A stretch of DNA of 17,531 nucleotides from Io17-Chloro-G2 sp034420695 (GTDB lineage: Bacteria; Chloroflexota; Dehalococcoidia; Lucifugimonadales; UBA3495), in NCBI GenBank assembly GCA_034420695.1, contig DAOULB010000009.1:1-17531 (forward strand), given 5' to 3'. Both the position numbers and the translations under genes were made by a program. The notes below the pieces were generated by a model. The model had not been told where the DNA came from, did no database searches, and saw nothing but the letters and a program-made list of their open reading frames with translations. Below are positions 1 through 7,340 of the stretch, one piece after another (position 1 is the first letter of the stretch; each line of letters begins with the position of its first letter).

Positions 1-865
1 CGCCCGCCCGCCAGAGTTCCCGGGCAACGAAGGCCTGCTGGAACACGTCCTCGACCGCAGCGCTGTCCGGCGACTCTTCTGCAGCAAGAAGTTGCCTCAC
101 GTCGTAGAGTTCCCGGATGAAGGCGTCGATCCAGGCGACGATGGGCTCGGAGTTGGACAGGCAGATGTCCCGGTGCATTATGGGGTCTCCCGACGCCAAG
201 CGGGTGCTCCCTTCGAAACCGGATGCCGCCAGTTGGGCGATGTCGCTCCAATTGCCGCTCTTGGAGGTGCATCCCATCAGGGCAACAGAGAGCATGAAGG
301 GCAGGTGGCTGGCGGCGGCCACGAAACTGTCGTGCTCATGGGCGCTGATGAAGTAGGGACGGGCTCCTACTGAGTCCACCAAGCCGGTAACTTCGGACAC
401 CGCCCGCTGGCTAGCCCGGGGTGAGGGGATTACACAATAGACCCGGTCTTGAAACAGGGCGGCATCGGCATTTTCCGGACCGGGGGTTTCCCGTCCAGCC
501 ATGGGGTGCCCACCAACGAAATCAACGGTGGGGGGAAGCAGTTCGTCGGCCCACTCCAATACCACCTGCTTGGAACTACCTACGTCGGTTACGATGCATC
601 CTTCGGGAAGATCACCGGCAATAGCCTCCATGACGTCCCTCATCGTCATTACCGGCGTGGCCAGGATCACGATGGCGGCGTCTCTAACCGAAGAGCGAAG
701 CCGGTTTTCGATGCGATCAAAGACTTTGGTTTTGAGGGCCCCGTTCCTAGCTTTGCTCTCGGAGTCGGTGCCCACCAGTTCCAAGTCCCTTCCCTTTGAT
801 TGACGCAAGGCCAAGGCCAAAGACGTGCCAATCAAGCCGGTGCCTATTACTGCTATTGTTGCCAT
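1..865 (-). CDS. tyrA: Prephenate dehydrogenase (partial, 3' end beyond window)
   Basis: Oxidatively decarboxylates prephenate to 4-hydroxyphenylpyruvate in tyrosine biosynthesis (cytoplasm). The minus frame opens at ATG 865 and reads 288 codons without a stop to the left edge, so only the extreme C-terminus is missing; TyrA without an ACT domain is usually about 280-300 residues. The N-terminus MATIAVIGTGLIG is a Rossmann GxGxxG nucleotide loop (G8, G10, G13). An acidic D34 after the second strand (VGTDSES) suggests NAD rather than NADP. Further family motifs are ILATPV, TDVGSSKQ, the substrate-loop GGHPMAG at about residues 118-124, and AASHLPF, which carries the conserved histidine region of the family. 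A clear GGAGGT Shine-Dalgarno sits 4 nt before the ATG. It lies 121 nt downstream of the dioxygenase gene on the same strand, with no clear promoter of its own. TyrA is the most specific match; an arogenate dehydrogenase activity cannot be excluded. Confidence 0.9.
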   Translation of the reverse strand, partial: MATIAVIGTGLIGTSLALALRQSKGRDLELVGTDSESKARNGALKTKVFDRIENRLRSSVRDAAIVILATPVMTMRDVMEAIAGDLPEGCIVTDVGSSKQVVLEWADELLPPTVDFVGGHPMAGRETPGPENADAALFQDRVYCVIPSPRASQRAVSEVTGLVDSVGARPYFISAHEHDSFVAAASHLPFMLSVALMGCTSKSGNWSDIAQLAASGFEGSTRLASGDPIMHRDICLSNSEPIVAWIDAFIRELYDVRQLLAAEESPDSAAVEDVFQQAFVARELWRAG

Positions 866-986
866 GGAGACCTCCGGGCACAGCCGACAGACCGGCCTGG
901 ATGGAGGTTCCGGCGCCTCCTAATTCCAGGAGCAGGGCCTGCCTAGTCTGGGAGAGAGGGTGAATTACCGGGTTAGGATCCAGTGA

Positions 987-1979
987 CTAGGACCAGGTGG
1001 CGAAACCCATTGCGCAACCGGTGCCCGCCGGCGACCGGTAACAGGGGACGTAGTCTATCACTTCCATGTCCATGTGCTCAGCGGCCCCGGCCAGGGTGAT
1101 CCAGTTGCGAATTTCGGAACTGCCGGCGTTCAACCGTTCCCTGGGCAGGCGGGACAACTTGGTGACGCTTTTCTCCTTCATGCCCTCCAGGGCGAGCTGG
1201 TCCACCTCTTCGTCCACCACGAAGTGGCTGAGCCCTCCAGAGGCCAGAACGCCGACCCTGGCCTTCACCGGCCAAGCCTCAATAGCGTTGCGGACGGCCC
1301 GGCCCAGGTCGTAGCACCTCTTGGGAGTGGGCTGGTTCGGCGGATAGTAGGTATTGACCATAAAGGGTACGGCGGGAATAGTCTCCTTAGTCATCAACCG
1401 GTGGTAAACGTAGCCGAAGGCGTGGCCGATGCCGCCCCTGGACTGGCCGCCTTTGTCGGGGTTCAGGTACTTGGAGGTGCCGACGTCGAACTCGGACTCG
1501 ACCAAGTATTCGATGAGGTGACGTCCCAAGGCCCCATTGGTGGGGGCCATCCGGTCTTCCTCGGTATAGCCGATCAGAGGGTTGCCGCTGCCGGGATCGG
1601 GGCCCCGTCCGCCGACGTTCACTTCGTCTCCCCAGTAGATGCAGAACGCGGGCATGTTATCGTCCTGCAGGTATTCCTGCTGGTCGTCCCCGAACATTAC
1701 AAGCACGTCCAGGTCGGCTTCGTAGAGGGCCTCGGACAGCTTGGCGATGCCCTGCTGGTTCCGCTGGTGGCGGTCTTCCATCTTCTCCGGGGTGATTTCC
1801 TTGGCGATTCGCTTAACGTCGGTGCGAGTGAGGAGGTCTTCATAGTTGGAGTGAATCCCGTCGGTGCCGTAGAGCATCGGGTTGCGCTTGTCCCGTTCGC
1901 CCCGGGCCAGCCAGCCGGAGGCCGGGGTGCTGAGCTGAGGGCTGTGGGAACTGGCCAAGCCAAATACTAACTCTGCCAC
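987..1979 (-). CDS. Class III extradiol ring-cleavage dioxygenase (LigB superfamily)
   Basis: Predicted non-haem Fe(II) dioxygenase that opens catechol-type rings next to the diol (meta cleavage). The 330-residue protein starts GTG GCA GAG with AGGAGA 6 nt upstream. The N-terminus FGLASSHSPQL places H12 where LigB enzymes carry an iron-ligand histidine. FGDDQQEYL (about 97-105) and ASGGLSHF (about 247-253, H252) are typical LigB-fold motifs, and H186 in GGIGHAFGY is a candidate acid/base by analogy. These residue roles are inferred, not aligned. No signal peptide or membrane segment is seen, so it is probably cytoplasmic. The substrate cannot be read from sequence: protocatechuate, gallate, homoprotocatechuate and catechol-like substrates are all possible, and there is no separate LigA-like small subunit in the window. 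A strong sigma70-type promoter lies just upstream, so it is probably transcribed independently of the upstream genes and possibly together with tyrA. Confidence 0.85.
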   Translation of the reverse strand: MAELVFGLASSHSPQLSTPASGWLARGERDKRNPMLYGTDGIHSNYEDLLTRTDVKRIAKEITPEKMEDRHQRNQQGIAKLSEALYEADLDVLVMFGDDQQEYLQDDNMPAFCIYWGDEVNVGGRGPDPGSGNPLIGYTEEDRMAPTNGALGRHLIEYLVESEFDVGTSKYLNPDKGGQSRGGIGHAFGYVYHRLMTKETIPAVPFMVNTYYPPNQPTPKRCYDLGRAVRNAIEAWPVKARVGVLASGGLSHFVVDEEVDQLALEGMKEKSVTKLSRLPRERLNAGSSEIRNWITLAGAAEHMDMEVIDYVPCYRSPAGTGCAMGFATWS

Positions 1980-2017
1980 TTTAGTTCTCCTGGCAAGCTT
2001 GCTCCTTAGTTAATTGA

Positions 2018-2046
2018 ATTAGACCGTCTATCCCAAGCGGTGTCAA
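2018..2046 (-). promoter_or_regulatory. Sigma70-type promoter of the extradiol dioxygenase gene
   Basis: On the minus strand a perfect TTGACA (2046-2041) is followed by exactly 17 nt and TCTAAT (2023-2018, five of six consensus bases). The predicted start is near 2011, giving a leader of about 32 nt before GTG 1979. The leader contains the 10-bp palindrome GCAAGCTTGC (1993-2002), which could bind a regulator but may be chance. Confidence 0.7.
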
Positions 2047-2146
2047 CCCGCATTCGCGGAGGTATCGGGATGCCCTATTGCTATGCCGGCTTCGGGGAGA
2101 GCGGGGAAAGACGAGGGGAAGGAGGCTTTCGGTAGGAGTGGGATTC

Positions 2147-3067
2147 CTAGGCTTGGGAGGCGATGTCCGGGCGGACTACCGACAGGTAGGGTTGACGGCG
2201 ATGCACCATGCCGGCTTCCATCAGAATGTCCTGCAGGCCTTGGTATTCTGGTTCGTTCAGGGAGGGTTCGCTGGGCCAGGTGTCCTGCTCCTTATACCTT
2301 GCCACGGACCGGACAATCAGCTCCAGGTCCACAGTGGGGAAGAAGTCCCGGATAGCTTCACCCACTTGCTGGGGTGAACCGGCCGCGAGCCACTCCAAGC
2401 CCCGGGCGTAGCCCCTGACAAACCGCAGGGCAGTATCGGGCTGCTCAGCCAAGAACCGATTGGTGGAGGCAAAGGAACTGTAGGCGATGTGGCCGTTGGC
2501 TTGGCCCAAGGCCACCGCCATGTGGGCCAGGTCCCCGGCCAGCACCTGCTCGGCAGCCGGTTCGGGAAGGTGGATGAAGTCACCGCGACCTTCTGCGAAA
2601 GCGGCCATCGCTTCATCGAGGCCAAGGCCGGGAATCAGGTCGAGCCCGGCGGGATCGATGTTCCGGTCCCGGAGCGCCTTTTGGAATGAAGCCCAGGGCA
2701 TGGGGGTGAAGCCCACCGGGATGACGGTTGCCCCATGGAAATTCTCCCAGGCGAATTCGGCGGCGGGCTTCCGGCTGAGGACGAAGAACCCGTCCCTGGC
2801 ATTGATCTTGGCGAAGTGCATGGGGACGGTTTCCGCTCCCCAGTCCCGGGCGATGATGGAGCGCATGATACCGCTCTGGGCAATGTCAGCGGCACCTTCC
2901 ACCAATGCAGCCAAGGGATGAGGAAATTCCGGGGGACAGGTGGAGAAGGCTACGTCCAGCCCCTCGGCTTCAAGAAATCCGCCGGCGACGGACACGTAGA
3001 TGGGGGTGTAGAACACCGACCGGAAAGTCTCCATCAGCCGCAGGGGACGCGGGCCGTGGGAGGTCAT
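2147..3067 (-). CDS. NMT1/THI5-like (SsuA-type) substrate-binding protein without signal peptide
   Basis: Resembles the periplasmic-binding-protein type II fold of the NMT1/THI5/SsuA families. The N-terminal stretch METFRSVFYTPIYVSVAGGFLEAEGLDV is the usual first strand and helix of the family, followed by a segment like the ligand cradle (ALVEGAADIAQSGIMRSI). About 306 residues, a normal length for the mature domain. The ATG at 3067 (MTSHGPRPLRL) is chosen because the in-frame GTG at 3106 adds 13 proline-rich residues with no better ribosome site. Neither start gives a signal peptide or lipobox, and no permease or ATPase is adjacent, so classical transport is doubtful; it may bind a metabolite in the cytoplasm. 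The CCCFC motif of true THI5 pyrimidine synthases is absent. It lies 99 nt downstream of the alpha/beta hydrolase and is probably cotranscribed with it, which suggests an aromatic or related organic ligand. Family call fairly sure, function unknown. Confidence 0.7.
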   Translation of the reverse strand: MTSHGPRPLRLMETFRSVFYTPIYVSVAGGFLEAEGLDVAFSTCPPEFPHPLAALVEGAADIAQSGIMRSIIARDWGAETVPMHFAKINARDGFFVLSRKPAAEFAWENFHGATVIPVGFTPMPWASFQKALRDRNIDPAGLDLIPGLGLDEAMAAFAEGRGDFIHLPEPAAEQVLAGDLAHMAVALGQANGHIAYSSFASTNRFLAEQPDTALRFVRGYARGLEWLAAGSPQQVGEAIRDFFPTVDLELIVRSVARYKEQDTWPSEPSLNEPEYQGLQDILMEAGMVHRRQPYLSVVRPDIASQA

Positions 3068-3166
3068 AGGTCCACCCGGCAGAGGCCCGCGCTGCGGGAC
3101 TGGCACAAGTGCGTACCCCGGGCAGACAGGCCCGACCTCCGAAGGCTGCCCTTCCAGATGTTGCAG

Positions 3167-3961
3167 CTAGGCTTCAAGGAAAGGCATCAGGGCGCCGAGG
3201 AAGGATTCGGGGTCTTCGATCTGGGGAATGTGTCCCAGGCCGGGCAATACCGTCTTGCTGGCGTTGACTATGTTGTTGTGCAGCAACTCTTCCCCGTCCC
3301 TGAGACGGTCCACCTCGCCGTACATCACCATGGTGGAGGAGGCCTGGATCCGGGGAAGGCGGGACATAACGTCGTAGTGGGCCAGGGACTCCATCAGCTT
3401 GCCCACCCAGAGGCCGGCTTGGGCCCTGGTGCCGTTCATGGCGTCCACCCATTCCTGCTTGGGCTCGGCGAAGGTGGTGCCGTCTTTCATCTCCTGCATT
3501 GTGCGGGCTTTGGGCATGCCGTTGTCGTCGAAACCGCCGGCCGTCTCTGCCAGCCTCTCCTTGGCGTTGAAGCTATTCCAGACCGGACAGCCCACCAGCA
3601 CCAGCTTATCGAGGCGTTCGGGGAAGCTGGCTGCCATCTCTGCGGCGAGGATTGCGCCCACGGAGTTGCCCACGTAGTGGCCCCGGTGAATGTTCAGCAG
3701 TTGGCAGGCGTGGTCCAGGGCTTGGGCGTAGTCGGGAATGTTGAAGTGGCGGGTGGGCTTGTCGGAGTCGCCATGTCCCAGCATGTCGAAGGCATAGCAG
3801 GTATATTGCTGGCTCAGGGGCTCGATCACCGTATGCCAAGCCCAGGTGGAGGTGCCGAGAGGGTGAAGCAGGACAACCGGGTACCCAGTCCCCATCTTCA
3901 CGAAATGCATGTTGCCTTCAGGGGTCGGCACTGAATCGGTCAAGTCGCGCCGTACAAACAT
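3167..3961 (-). CDS. Alpha/beta-fold hydrolase (MhpC / enol-lactonase-like)
   Basis: Predicted soluble serine hydrolase of 264 residues, the standard size for single-domain alpha/beta hydrolases. Visible elements in order: oxyanion-hole segment VVLLHPLGTS (about 29-38), FDMLGHGDSDKP (58-69), nucleophile elbow GNSVG with S100, then the acid region MYGEVDRLRDGEE and the catalytic histidine in LPGLGHIPQIEDPE near the C-terminus. No signal peptide. ATG 3961 has a GGAGGG Shine-Dalgarno a few bases upstream. Proteins of this shape hydrolyse meta-cleavage products (MhpC/BphD) or enol-lactones, as well as many unrelated esters. The nearby ring-cleavage dioxygenase makes an aromatic-pathway hydrolase attractive, but that is inference from context. 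It is the first gene of a minus-strand group and has its own promoter in the shared region with otsA. Confidence 0.85.
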   Translation of the reverse strand: MFVRRDLTDSVPTPEGNMHFVKMGTGYPVVLLHPLGTSTWAWHTVIEPLSQQYTCYAFDMLGHGDSDKPTRHFNIPDYAQALDHACQLLNIHRGHYVGNSVGAILAAEMAASFPERLDKLVLVGCPVWNSFNAKERLAETAGGFDDNGMPKARTMQEMKDGTTFAEPKQEWVDAMNGTRAQAGLWVGKLMESLAHYDVMSRLPRIQASSTMVMYGEVDRLRDGEELLHNNIVNASKTVLPGLGHIPQIEDPESFLGALMPFLEA

Positions 3962-4023
3962 AGTCCCTCCAGATATTGCCGGGGGGTTCCGGCAGGCGGG
4001 TTTCGATTCCGGTGTGCGCCGGT

Positions 4024-4052
4024 ATCGTATCCACTGGCCCCAGCCGTGTCAA
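4024..4052 (-). promoter_or_regulatory. Promoter of the alpha/beta hydrolase gene
   Basis: On the minus strand TTGACA (4052-4047) is followed by a 17-nt spacer and TACGAT (4029-4024, four of six consensus bases). The predicted leader before ATG 3961 is about 55 nt. It forms one half of a divergent promoter region with otsA. Confidence 0.55.
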
Positions 4053-4115
4053 TTTGAGGACCTTACCGGAGCAGGCCTTCCGGAAGGGATAGAGCGTGAA
4101 GCGGACGGGTTCAAG

Positions 4116-4144
4116 TTGACCTTTTGGCGTCCCTATGAAAGAAT
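4116..4144 (+). promoter_or_regulatory. Promoter of otsA
   Basis: TTGACC (4116-4121), a 17-nt spacer and AAGAAT (4139-4144, four of six consensus bases) point toward otsA, with a leader of about 57 nt. The -35 is five of six consensus. Spacer length and position relative to the gene are the main support. Confidence 0.45.
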
Positions 4145-4208
4145 TCGAGCAGGGTGAGCGTGAGGAGGAAGGGAGGCCCGGCATCATTGTTGATGAAGGG
4201 GTGGTGGA

Positions 4209-5717
4209 ATGAGGGCGCCCTTCTGGACCAAGGAAGACCTTCGCCGGTTAGTCCAAAGGGAAATAGGGACCTACCGCTTGGTAGTGGTCTCCAACCGGCA
4301 GCCCTATGTTCATGAACTGGTGGACGGTGACCTGCGCTGCGCCTCACCGGCCGGCGGTCTGATTACGGCCATCGACCCACTGATGCAAGAGAGCGGCGGC
4401 ACTTGGATCGCCAATAGCGGCGGCCCGGGGGACTGGTACGCCGTGGATGACCGGAACAAGGTCATGGTCCCACCTGAAGACCCTTCCTACGCCCTGCGGC
4501 TGGTGTGGCTTGACGAAGCCGAAGCCCGGGGGTACTACGACGGTTTTTCCAACGCCGCCCTTTGGCCCTTATGTCACAACGCCTACATCGAGCCGGTGTT
4601 TGATGCGGACCACTGGGAGGCGTACAAGTCGGTTAACCAAGTGTTTGCCCAGCAGGTGTTGGACGAACTGGACGGCAGCCCGGGGGCAGTGTTCATCCAG
4701 GACTATCACCTTGCCCTGTTACCCCAGATGCTGCGACGGGAGGAGCCGTCCATTCTGACCGGCCAGTTCTGGCACATCCCTTGGCCCAGCCACGAGATAT
4801 TCCGCATCCTGCCTTGGCAGGAGGAATTCCTGGAAGGGATGCTGGGAAACAACATGCTGGGCTTTCACATAGGAGACCACTGCGAAAATTTCCTGGAGAC
4901 CGTGGCCCGGTCCAACGTGGGCAGCGTGAACTTCGACTACAACATGGTGCGGTGCCGGAATGACATAACGTTGGTGAGACCTTTTCCAATAAGCGTCGAC
5001 TACGAGCAGATATGTTCCGACGCCCAAGGCCCGGCGGTGGACGACGAAATGGAACGTCTCTGCTCCGATTGGGACCTTGAGGGCCAGGTAATCGGCCTGG
5101 GGATCGATCGCATTGATTACACCAAGGGAATCCCCCACCGGTTCCGGGCGGTGGGACGGTTCTTTGAGAAGTATCCCCAGTACGTGGGGAAGGTCTCATT
5201 CGTCCAGGCAGGCGTGATGAGCCGCACCGGGGTAGAGGCTTACCAGCAGCTTTCATCCCAGATTGACGAACTGGTGGAACAGATTAACGGCAGGTTTGGA
5301 CGGGCCGGCTGGCGGCCTATCATCTATATGCCTACGGACCTGCCGAGCGTGACACTGATGGCCCTGCGTCGGCTGGCCCGCTTCTGCGTGGTAAGCTCGC
5401 TCCATGACGGGATGAACTTGGTGGCGAAGGAATACGTGGCCAGCCGTATTGACGAAGACGGCGTGTTGATATTGAGCCCATTCACCGGCGCCGCACTGGA
5501 ACTGACCGACGCCCTGATAGTCAACCCCTACGCCACTGAGCATTTCGCCGAAGCGATCTGCGACGCGGTGCAGATGCCCTATGCCGAGAGGCGCTCCCGA
5601 ATGGCCCGCATGAGGTCCATAGTCCGGGAGAACAACATCTACAAGTGGGCTGCTCACTTGCTGGTGGACCTAATGCAGGGCACACGCGGGGACCGGCGGC
5701 CCTTAGCCAGCGCCTGA
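4209..5717 (+). CDS. otsA: Alpha,alpha-trehalose-6-phosphate synthase (GT20)
   Basis: Transfers glucose from a nucleotide sugar to glucose-6-phosphate, giving trehalose-6-phosphate, in the cytoplasm. The 502-residue protein has the normal GT20 length and motifs in order: VVVSNRQPY near residue 25 (cf. SNRLP), PAGGLITA, WPLCHN, the IQDYHLALLP segment, FWHIPWPSHEIFRILPW, GIDRIDYTKGIPHRF at about 298-312 (the phosphate-binding R and K of GT20 enzymes lie here), and SSLHDGMNLVAKEYVA, the signature of the donor site. No membrane segment. ATG 4209 is preceded by a GGGGTGGTGG stretch that can serve as a ribosome site. It is followed 41 nt later by the matching phosphatase gene, so the pair makes the complete OtsAB trehalose route, usually linked to osmotic or desiccation protection. 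A glucosylglycerol-phosphate synthase is a distant alternative, made unlikely by the partner. Confidence 0.95.
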   Translation: MRAPFWTKEDLRRLVQREIGTYRLVVVSNRQPYVHELVDGDLRCASPAGGLITAIDPLMQESGGTWIANSGGPGDWYAVDDRNKVMVPPEDPSYALRLVWLDEAEARGYYDGFSNAALWPLCHNAYIEPVFDADHWEAYKSVNQVFAQQVLDELDGSPGAVFIQDYHLALLPQMLRREEPSILTGQFWHIPWPSHEIFRILPWQEEFLEGMLGNNMLGFHIGDHCENFLETVARSNVGSVNFDYNMVRCRNDITLVRPFPISVDYEQICSDAQGPAVDDEMERLCSDWDLEGQVIGLGIDRIDYTKGIPHRFRAVGRFFEKYPQYVGKVSFVQAGVMSRTGVEAYQQLSSQIDELVEQINGRFGRAGWRPIIYMPTDLPSVTLMALRRLARFCVVSSLHDGMNLVAKEYVASRIDEDGVLILSPFTGAALELTDALIVNPYATEHFAEAICDAVQMPYAERRSRMARMRSIVRENNIYKWAAHLLVDLMQGTRGDRRPLASA

Positions 5718-5758
5718 ATTCTTGGCCGTACCCACCGGCCAACCCCTCCCGGTTGACC

Positions 5759-6541
5759 ATGCCTCACCTGATTAACGTATGGCCCAGTGTGAGCCGGCGG
5801 TTGAATAGCGCCGGGCAAGTGCTGCTGCTGTTCGACTATGACGGCACCTTGGCCCCGATAGTGGAGCGTCCTGAGGCGGCGGCAATGCCACCCAGGGTCA
5901 GAGAACTGCTGGCAGGCTTGTCCTCTTCCGACAAGTACTTAACGGGAATAGTCACGGGCAGGTCTCTGCGGGATGTCTCGGCCAGGGTGGGGCTGACAGG
6001 ACTCCTCTACGCAGGGAACCATGGGCTCGAGATAAGAGGGCCGGGCCTCGACTTCGTTCACGAAGCCGCAGCCGGGCTGGCCTTAGTGCAGGAACCCATA
6101 GCGGAGGCGCTGAGGAAGGAAACCTCGGAAATTTCCGGGGTGATCGTTGAGCCCAAGGGCCTCTCCCTGAGCATGCACTACCGAATGACCCCTGCCCCCT
6201 TGGTCAAAAGGGCCGAGAACGCATTCGCATCGGCAGTTGCCCCTTTCGTGGCGTCGGGGACGGTGAAGGTAACCAGCGGCAAGCAGGTGCTGGAAGTGCG
6301 CCCCAACGTGGAGTGGGATAAGGGGAAAGCCATTGCCAAGTTGCAGGAGACCTATCCTGAGGCTTCTCTGACGTTGTTCTTTGGGGATGACGTGACCGAT
6401 GAGGACGGGTTCCGGGTGGTGCAAGGCACGGGGGGAATCGCGGTCCTGGTGGGCCCAGCCCGGCAGCCAACCGTGGCGTTGCACCGGGTCGATTCACCGG
6501 AAGGGGTGCAAGAGTTCTTGGAGCTCTTGAGCGATCCGTAG
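5759..6541 (+). CDS. otsB: Trehalose-6-phosphate phosphatase (HAD superfamily)
   Basis: Dephosphorylates trehalose-6-phosphate to trehalose, completing the OtsAB pathway. The 260-residue protein shows the HAD motifs: LLFDYDGTLAP with nucleophile D26 and acid D28, TGR for motif II, the cap segment YAGNHGLE, the OtsB-typical EVRPNVEWDKGKA with its lysine, and GDDVTDEDGF (from about residue 209) for metal binding. The frame is open further upstream into otsA, but ATG 5759 (MPHLINVWPSV) gives the family's usual N-terminus about 20 residues before the nucleophile strand; a TTG two codons earlier is also possible. No good Shine-Dalgarno precedes it, so translation may be coupled to otsA, whose stop is 41 nt upstream. 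It ends 18 nt from the convergent rpiB stop. Confidence 0.94.
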   Translation: MPHLINVWPSVSRRLNSAGQVLLLFDYDGTLAPIVERPEAAAMPPRVRELLAGLSSSDKYLTGIVTGRSLRDVSARVGLTGLLYAGNHGLEIRGPGLDFVHEAAAGLALVQEPIAEALRKETSEISGVIVEPKGLSLSMHYRMTPAPLVKRAENAFASAVAPFVASGTVKVTSGKQVLEVRPNVEWDKGKAIAKLQETYPEASLTLFFGDDVTDEDGFRVVQGTGGIAVLVGPARQPTVALHRVDSPEGVQEFLELLSDP

Positions 6542-6559
6542 AGGGACTTGGGTTAGGTC

Positions 6560-7018
6560 CTAAACCGCAGACTGCTCCCGCTCTACCTCCAACACCTTGT
6601 CCAGCCGCCGACGGAACCTGGGTTCGGGCACGAAGGAAGCGGAGAGAAAGGCCTCCAGTATTTCCTTGGCCAGCTCAATGGATATTATCCGGCCGCCAAG
6701 GCAGATGACGTTCATATCGTCGTGTTCCACTCCCTGGTGCCCAGAGTAGGTGTCGTGGCAGACGCAGGCCCTTATGCCGGTGACTTTGTTGGCGGCAATG
6801 CAGGCGCCCACGCCGCTGCCGCAAATGATGATTCCCCTCTCGGTGGCGCCAGCCTGCACGGAACGGGCGACCGCCAAGGTGAAGTCCGGGTAGTCGTCGT
6901 CGGGGTCCAACTGGTGGGCGCCCAGGTCCACTGGTTCGTGCCCGAGGGAACTGAGCCAGGGAGTCAATTGCTCTTTGAGTTCGAAGCCGCCGTGGTCGGC
7001 GCCAACCGCGATTCGCAT
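6560..7018 (-). CDS. rpiB: Ribose-5-phosphate isomerase B (RpiB/LacAB family)
   Basis: Interconverts ribose-5-phosphate and ribulose-5-phosphate in the pentose phosphate pathway; cytoplasmic. Starting at ATG 7018 gives 152 residues, the family's usual size, and places D8/H9 (GADHGG), C66 (IICGSGVG) and H99 (VEHDDMNV) at the positions known for the E. coli RpiB active site. This is why I prefer this start over the upstream in-frame TTG at 7033, which only adds METGP. GGAG lies 9 nt before the ATG. Other family marks are YPDFTLAVA, ANKVTGIRA and the HDTYS segment. The last residues (EREQSAV) run past the conserved core and seem ordinary. The gene is convergent with otsB (18 nt between stops). 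The LacA/LacB or allose-type isomerases are alternatives, but no sugar-catabolic neighbours support them. Confidence 0.92.
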   Translation of the reverse strand: MRIAVGADHGGFELKEQLTPWLSSLGHEPVDLGAHQLDPDDDYPDFTLAVARSVQAGATERGIIICGSGVGACIAANKVTGIRACVCHDTYSGHQGVEHDDMNVICLGGRIISIELAKEILEAFLSASFVPEPRFRRRLDKVLEVEREQSAV

Positions 7019-7340
7019 CGGCCCGGTCTCCAATTCTTGGAATTCGGGGAGTCCACTGGCAGAATACTAAGAGCCGAGGCCAGATTCAAGTGGGCCTCGA
7101 AACCCTTCCTGGCACCAGGCCCAGTACCGGAAAACGCGCCGACCCCAGTACTGCGAGTTGCGAGACAGGCCCTGAGGGAAGCTAAACCAGCCGGCTAAAC
7201 TCCCCATGCTCTTGGCCCGTTGCACCTAATTCAGCTTCCGTATGTTAGAATGCCAGCATTGCCCAGCAGGGCCAGGATTCATTCTACCCCTACTTAGAGG
7301 CAGCACAGTGGTGGGTAGCACCTTTTCATTGGCAACATAG
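7019..7340. other. Intergenic region between rpiB and the HAD gene (divergent)
   Basis: No convincing gene. It holds an extended -10 promoter for the plus-strand HAD gene (7243-7251) and a minus-strand TAGAAT (7286-7281) without a recognisable -35 that could serve rpiB. The two boxes give the inverted pair TAGAATG (7246-7252) and CATTCTA (7280-7286). No terminator, tRNA or riboswitch is evident. Confidence 0.5.
7243..7251 (+). promoter_or_regulatory. Extended -10 promoter for the HAD gene
   Basis: TG-T-TAGAAT fits the extended -10 pattern TGnTATAAT with one mismatch in the hexamer. No -35 at the right spacing; TTGCAC at 7220-7225 is 20 nt away, which is too far for a classical promoter. Predicted leader about 80 nt. 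Confidence 0.4.

Noticed and set aside
928..962. Possible third REP-like copy between the dioxygenase and tyrA
   Set aside because: Only the CACCCTCTCTCCCAGA part resembles the family, and no stem closes it; too weak to call.
1074..1970. Plus-strand open frame opposite the dioxygenase
   Set aside because: It mirrors a gene with clear LigB motifs and has no ribosome site or domain.
2735..3934. Long plus-strand open frame opposite the binding protein and hydrolase
   Set aside because: It overlaps two recognisable genes on the other strand and the gap between them, is rich in G, H and V, and shows no family motif.
7220..7225. TTGCAC as a -35 for the HAD gene
   Set aside because: The spacing to TAGAAT is 20 nt, outside the usual 16-18; the extended -10 explains the promoter better.
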